This document shows, piece by piece, positions 60,645 through 64,000 of a stretch of DNA of 64,000 nucleotides. Below the pieces are notes generated by a model, which saw only the letters and a program-made list of their open reading frames with translations, was not told the origin of the DNA and did no database searches. Where the stretch lies: assembly GCA_947377865.1 (NCBI GenBank), contig CANCHK010000006.1, positions 1 to 64,000 on the forward strand. The letters are read 5' to 3'. This DNA comes from Opitutia bacterium (GTDB lineage Bacteria; Verrucomicrobiota; Verrucomicrobiia; Opitutales; UBA953). Position numbers and translations under genes: made by a program. Each line of letters opens with the position of its first letter. The first letter of the stretch is position 1.

Positions 60645-63383
60645 TCAGAAAGGCTCGTCCGACTTCTTCTCCGCCGGCGCACCCTTGGGGGCGCGAGGCT
60701 TGCGGGGAGGGAATTCGAACCACCAGCCCTTCTGCTTGTCGGCGACAAGGAAGGCTTCGAAAGTGCGCTTGGTGCGATTGGAGACGAACTTCTTAAGCCC
60801 GGTCTTGCCCTCGTTGAGGAGTCGGCGGACGTCGTCAGCCGAGATCGGTGACTTGAGCATCTCGGAGTTGAGGCTGAAAGTCTTCTTCGCACCGGCCTCC
60901 TGAGCCTTGTGTGGGCAGACGCGGTAACCCGCGGTCGGGGTATGCTGGACAGGGAGGCCGCTGACAGGGCAGGGGCCGAGGACCGCCCATTCGGCGTCAA
61001 AGGCATCTGGGTTGCCGTCTGCGCCTTCGCGAGGCGGGAAGTAGAGCACGGCCTTGAGCTTACCGCTCGGGGCCTTGGGCTTGGTCTTGCGGGGGGCTTT
61101 GACCGGCTTGGCTTCTTCGCCTTCGGCGACAGGGGCAGGGGCGGTCTCGGTCTTCTCTTCGGTGCCGCGAGGTTTAATCGTGTCTGGGTCGACGAGGTCG
61201 ATGTAGCCCGTGAAGTTCTTGCCCGACTTCATTGAGCGGAAGTCGGAGAAGGGACCGATGCGGCGCTTCTCGATGAGTTCAGCGACCTCGGGCGGAGTAA
61301 TCGTGTGGCCGTTCATGCCGACATAGATTGTCAGCTTCGGGCGGTCCGTGGTGCCGACAGTATCCTGGGAGAAGTATTTCTCGCCGTCGGTCTGCAGCGG
61401 TTTGCCGTCGGTCGGAGAGAGGACCTGCGGGGACAGTTCGAGCGAAGGAGGCTTCACGGCGCCTTTTTTCACGATGATTTCAAGGAGCTCCTTGATCTCT
61501 TTCATGAATTCACGCGGCCCCATCTTGCCGTGCTCGATCTGCTTGAGCTTGTATTCCCACTCACCGGTCATCTGCGGTTCCGTGAAGACGCCCATTTCCT
61601 TGGCGTGCAGGAACTGGTGGAGTTGGAAGGCCTTGGCGAGGGGGACGAGTTCCTTACCCTGACGTTCGATGTAAGTCTTCGAAAGGAGTTCTTCGATCGT
61701 GGCAGCGCGGGTCGCGGGCGTGCCGAGACCGCGTTCCTTCATTGCTTCGGCGAGGGCTTCGTCGTCGACGAGCTTGCCGGCATTTTCCATCGCTCCGAGG
61801 AGCGAGGCTTCGTTGTAGCGGGCCGGCGGCTTGGTCGCGTCTTCCTTGACGTCGACGCCGTGGACCTTGGCCTTGGCGGGAGAACCGTCGCCGGAAGAGA
61901 GGGCGGGGAGGCTCGCGGAGCCTTCCTTGTCCTTGTCTTCTTCGGCTTCGGCTTCTTGACCCCAGACGGCGCGCCAACCAGCGACGACGAGCACCTTGCC
62001 CGTCGTGCGGAAATTATGTTCACCGACGAGGGTCGTGCGGACGGTCTCCTCGAACTCGGCCATCGGGAAAAAGACGGCGACGAAGCGACGGACGACGAGG
62101 TCGTAGATCTTCTGCTCGACGTCGGTCAGGCCGTGCGGGACGGTGCCGGTCGGGATGATGGCGAAGTGATCGCTGACCTTCTTGTTGTCGAAGACGCGGC
62201 GGCCGGCGGAATCGACCCAGCCGCTCCGGAGCGCTTCCTTGGCGAAGACGCCGGCGGGGTGGGCGCCTTCGAGCGACTGGAGCGCCGCCTTGGCGTTGGG
62301 GAGATAGTCTTCCGGAAGGTATTGGGAGTCGGTGCGAGGATAGGTGAGCGCCTTGTGCTTCTCGTAAAGGGCCTGGGCGACGCCGAGGGTGGTCTTGGCC
62401 GAGAAGCCGAAGCGACGGTTACCTTCGCGCTGGAGGGTCGTGAGATCGAAGAGACGAGGGGCGCTTTCCTTCTTCGGTTTGCGTTCGTCGGTGACGATGC
62501 CGGTGCCGATCTTGATCGACTCATCGGCCACCTTGCGGGCCTGGGCTTCGTCGTAGAAGCGTTCAGCTTCCTTGCGGTCGGTGACGCCGGGGACCTGGGC
62601 GGCGCCACGGTATCCGCCATTGGAGATGCCGAAGTCGCCTTCGATCTTCCAGAAGGTCTTCGGAACAAAATTACGGATCTCCAGCTCGCGCTTCACGATG
62701 AGCATGAGCGTGGGGGTCTGGACGCGGCCGACGGAGAAGACTTCGCGTTTCGCGCCACCGATGATGATAGTCGAGAAGCGGCTGGCCGTCATACCCACGA
62801 GCCAGTCGGCTTGGGAGCGGCAGATCGCCGCATCTAGCAGGCCTTGCTTGGCGGAAGCGGGCAGCAGGTGGTCGAAAGCTTCGGCGATGGCCGAGTTGGT
62901 CATGCTCGCCAGCCAGAGGCGCTGGCAGGGTAGCTTGCACTTCGCGAGCTGGTAGACGTAGTGGAAAATCAGTTCGCCTTCGCGACCGGCGTCGCAGGCA
63001 TTGACGACCGTGCCGACGTCGGGACGGTTGAGGAGCTTCTTCAGCAGCTTATAGCGGTCACCGTTATTACGCTCGCTGATGACGGCCTTGAGGATGTCAG
63101 GGCTGGCGGTGCCGTCGAACTTGACCGGATCGATCGGGAGGTCCTTGAGCGTCCAGCGCTTGAACTTCGGATCGATGTCATCCGGATCCACGAGGCGTAC
63201 CACGTGGCCGATGGAAGAACTAATCACCCACTTATCGTTCTCGAAGTAGTCGCTGGTGGCCTTGGGCACCTTGAGGACCTTGGCCAGGTCGGTCGCCACC
63301 GAGGGCTTCTCGGCAATGACTAGGATCTTGGAGCCGGCGGGGGCGGAAACTTCGTCGGACGACTTAGATGATTTCTTGCGCAT
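60645..63383 (-). CDS. topB: DNA topoisomerase III (type IA)
   Basis: The protein has 912 residues. The TOPRIM domain begins KILVIAEKPSVATDLAKVL, and the active-site Tyr is in ALTYPRTDSQYLPED. The C-terminal ~200 residues carry a Lys/Pro/Ala-rich region and two C-terminal repeats with cysteine pairs (GPCPVSGLP, RVCPHKA). It relaxes and decatenates DNA. Convergent with the ABC-linked gene; follows the aminotransferase gene by 31 bp. Confidence 0.93.
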   Translation of the reverse strand: MRKKSSKSSDEVSAPAGSKILVIAEKPSVATDLAKVLKVPKATSDYFENDKWVISSSIGHVVRLVDPDDIDPKFKRWTLKDLPIDPVKFDGTASPDILKAVISERNNGDRYKLLKKLLNRPDVGTVVNACDAGREGELIFHYVYQLAKCKLPCQRLWLASMTNSAIAEAFDHLLPASAKQGLLDAAICRSQADWLVGMTASRFSTIIIGGAKREVFSVGRVQTPTLMLIVKRELEIRNFVPKTFWKIEGDFGISNGGYRGAAQVPGVTDRKEAERFYDEAQARKVADESIKIGTGIVTDERKPKKESAPRLFDLTTLQREGNRRFGFSAKTTLGVAQALYEKHKALTYPRTDSQYLPEDYLPNAKAALQSLEGAHPAGVFAKEALRSGWVDSAGRRVFDNKKVSDHFAIIPTGTVPHGLTDVEQKIYDLVVRRFVAVFFPMAEFEETVRTTLVGEHNFRTTGKVLVVAGWRAVWGQEAEAEEDKDKEGSASLPALSSGDGSPAKAKVHGVDVKEDATKPPARYNEASLLGAMENAGKLVDDEALAEAMKERGLGTPATRAATIEELLSKTYIERQGKELVPLAKAFQLHQFLHAKEMGVFTEPQMTGEWEYKLKQIEHGKMGPREFMKEIKELLEIIVKKGAVKPPSLELSPQVLSPTDGKPLQTDGEKYFSQDTVGTTDRPKLTIYVGMNGHTITPPEVAELIEKRRIGPFSDFRSMKSGKNFTGYIDLVDPDTIKPRGTEEKTETAPAPVAEGEEAKPVKAPRKTKPKAPSGKLKAVLYFPPREGADGNPDAFDAEWAVLGPCPVSGLPVQHTPTAGYRVCPHKAQEAGAKKTFSLNSEMLKSPISADDVRRLLNEGKTGLKKFVSNRTKRTFEAFLVADKQKGWWFEFPPRKPRAPKGAPAEKKSDEPF

Positions 63384-63414
63384 GCGTAGGATGATAACCG
63401 ATGGTCAAATCCGG

Positions 63415-64000
63415 TTACATTCCCTGCTCGGCGAAGGAATCGTCAAGGGCGGCGATCAGCGTGGAAATCGTGGCGTCGGTCTCATCTCCCATGTTCGAGA
63501 TGCGGAAGGTCTTGCCCTTCAGCTTGCCGTAGCCGCCGTCGATGACGAGCTTGTGGCGGGATTTGAGGGTCTTGTTCAGGCGCTCGAGGTCGGCGTTGCG
63601 ATCGTTCTTAAAGCAATTGAGACCACGGGTACCGAACTGGACTTCTGGCAGGAGCGAGAAGCCCTTGGCGAGGCCCCAGGCACGCATGCGATCGTTGAGG
63701 CGGATATGGCGGGCGTAACGGTTGTCCAGGCCTTCGGCTTCGACTTCGAGCAGGCGCTGCTGGAGGCCATAGAAGAGCGAGATGCAGGGGGTCGAAGGGG
63801 TCATGCCTTTGACGTGGTTGTCGTGAAACTCGATTAGGTCGAAGTAGTAGCCGCGGTCCGGCGACTGCTTGGCGCGTTCACGGGCACGCTCGCTGACGGC
63901 GAAGATCGCCAGGCCGGGGGGCAGGGCGAGGGCCTTCTGCGAACCGGTGAGGAAGATGTCGACGCCGAGCTCGTCCTTCTTGATCGGGATGGTCGAGAAG
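63415..64000 (-). CDS. Class V aminotransferase (alanine-glyoxylate/serine-pyruvate type), truncated by window edge
   Basis: The frame runs open to the window end, so the N-terminus is missing. The PLP-binding Lys lies in LTGSQKALALPPG, followed by a helix and the C-terminal domain (NDRMRAWGLAKGFSLLPE, TFRISNMGDETDATIS). It transfers amino groups between small 2-oxo acids; which pair is unknown. Same direction as topB, 31 bp upstream. Confidence 0.85.
   Translation of the reverse strand, partial: FSTIPIKKDELGVDIFLTGSQKALALPPGLAIFAVSERARERAKQSPDRGYYFDLIEFHDNHVKGMTPSTPCISLFYGLQQRLLEVEAEGLDNRYARHIRLNDRMRAWGLAKGFSLLPEVQFGTRGLNCFKNDRNADLERLNKTLKSRHKLVIDGGYGKLKGKTFRISNMGDETDATISTLIAALDDSFAEQGM

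Noticed and set aside
61305-62837. Plus-strand open frame of 510 codons
   Set aside because: Antisense to topB, with the same biased Gly/Val/Glu/Asp composition.
1-64000. Prophage, IS element or genomic island
   Set aside because: No integrase, transposase, terminal repeats or phage structural genes were seen, and base composition is uniform.

Overview
The window is 64 kb of GC-rich, densely coding bacterial chromosome with about 55 protein genes, one SRP RNA, and no tRNA, rRNA, prophage, IS element or CRISPR. I infer a free-living Gram-negative of the Verrucomicrobiota (Opitutae-like). The reasons are secreted sulfatases, Gfo/Idh and TIM-barrel sugar genes, a YHYH protein, outer-membrane lipid genes (Mla, LpxR), Lol-type lipoproteins, and start codons that mostly lack Shine-Dalgarno motifs. 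No rRNA is present to confirm this.

Layout. 1-0.9 kb: 3' end of a double thioredoxin-fold protein. 0.9-6.7 kb: a two-lobed aspartic-protease-like gene, then a minus-strand sugar operon (mutarotase-like, PMI-like cupin, TIM-barrel isomerase, Gfo/Idh dehydrogenase). 6.8-12.8 kb: glutaredoxin and a secreted-protein block with two sulfatases, HupE/UreJ-like, PEBP and YHYH proteins; three consecutive products carry Lys/Gly-rich tracts. 12.8-23.4 kb: truA-ruvX, a MoeB-rhodanese fusion, a Pal-like lipoprotein, a DsbD with unusual domain order, an unknown gene, prfB and an M16 peptidase. 23.4-30.4 kb: a tight eight-gene minus-strand operon headed by Mla/MCE lipid-transport genes. 30.4-34 kb: divergent LpxR, Ppx/GppA, SCO1-like and a duplicated His-rich protein. 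34-42.6 kb: valS followed by nagB, a sugar kinase, a PIG-L deacetylase, a nucleotidyltransferase, a NahK-type kinase and an epimerase, spaced like one operon. 42.7-48.5 kb: SRP RNA and the 2-oxoglutarate dehydrogenase genes. 48.6-64 kb: SNF2 helicase, rimO, rsmA-trpC, mazG, a small-gene run, ribE, tatA, acylphosphatase, an ABC exporter, topB and a partial class V aminotransferase.

The strongest candidate for an undescribed system is the 34-39.9 kb cluster. It reads as a two-branch N-acetylhexosamine salvage pathway. One branch is 6-phosphate (kinase, PIG-L deacetylase possibly standing in for NagA, NagB). The other is 1-phosphate (NahK, nucleotidyltransferase, GalE-like), leading to UDP-HexNAc. 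Other notable points are the LpxR-Mla pairing, the permuted DsbD, the bacterial aspartic protease with two DTG lobes, and four convergent gene pairs whose stop codons abut in the same hexamer TAATCA with no terminator.
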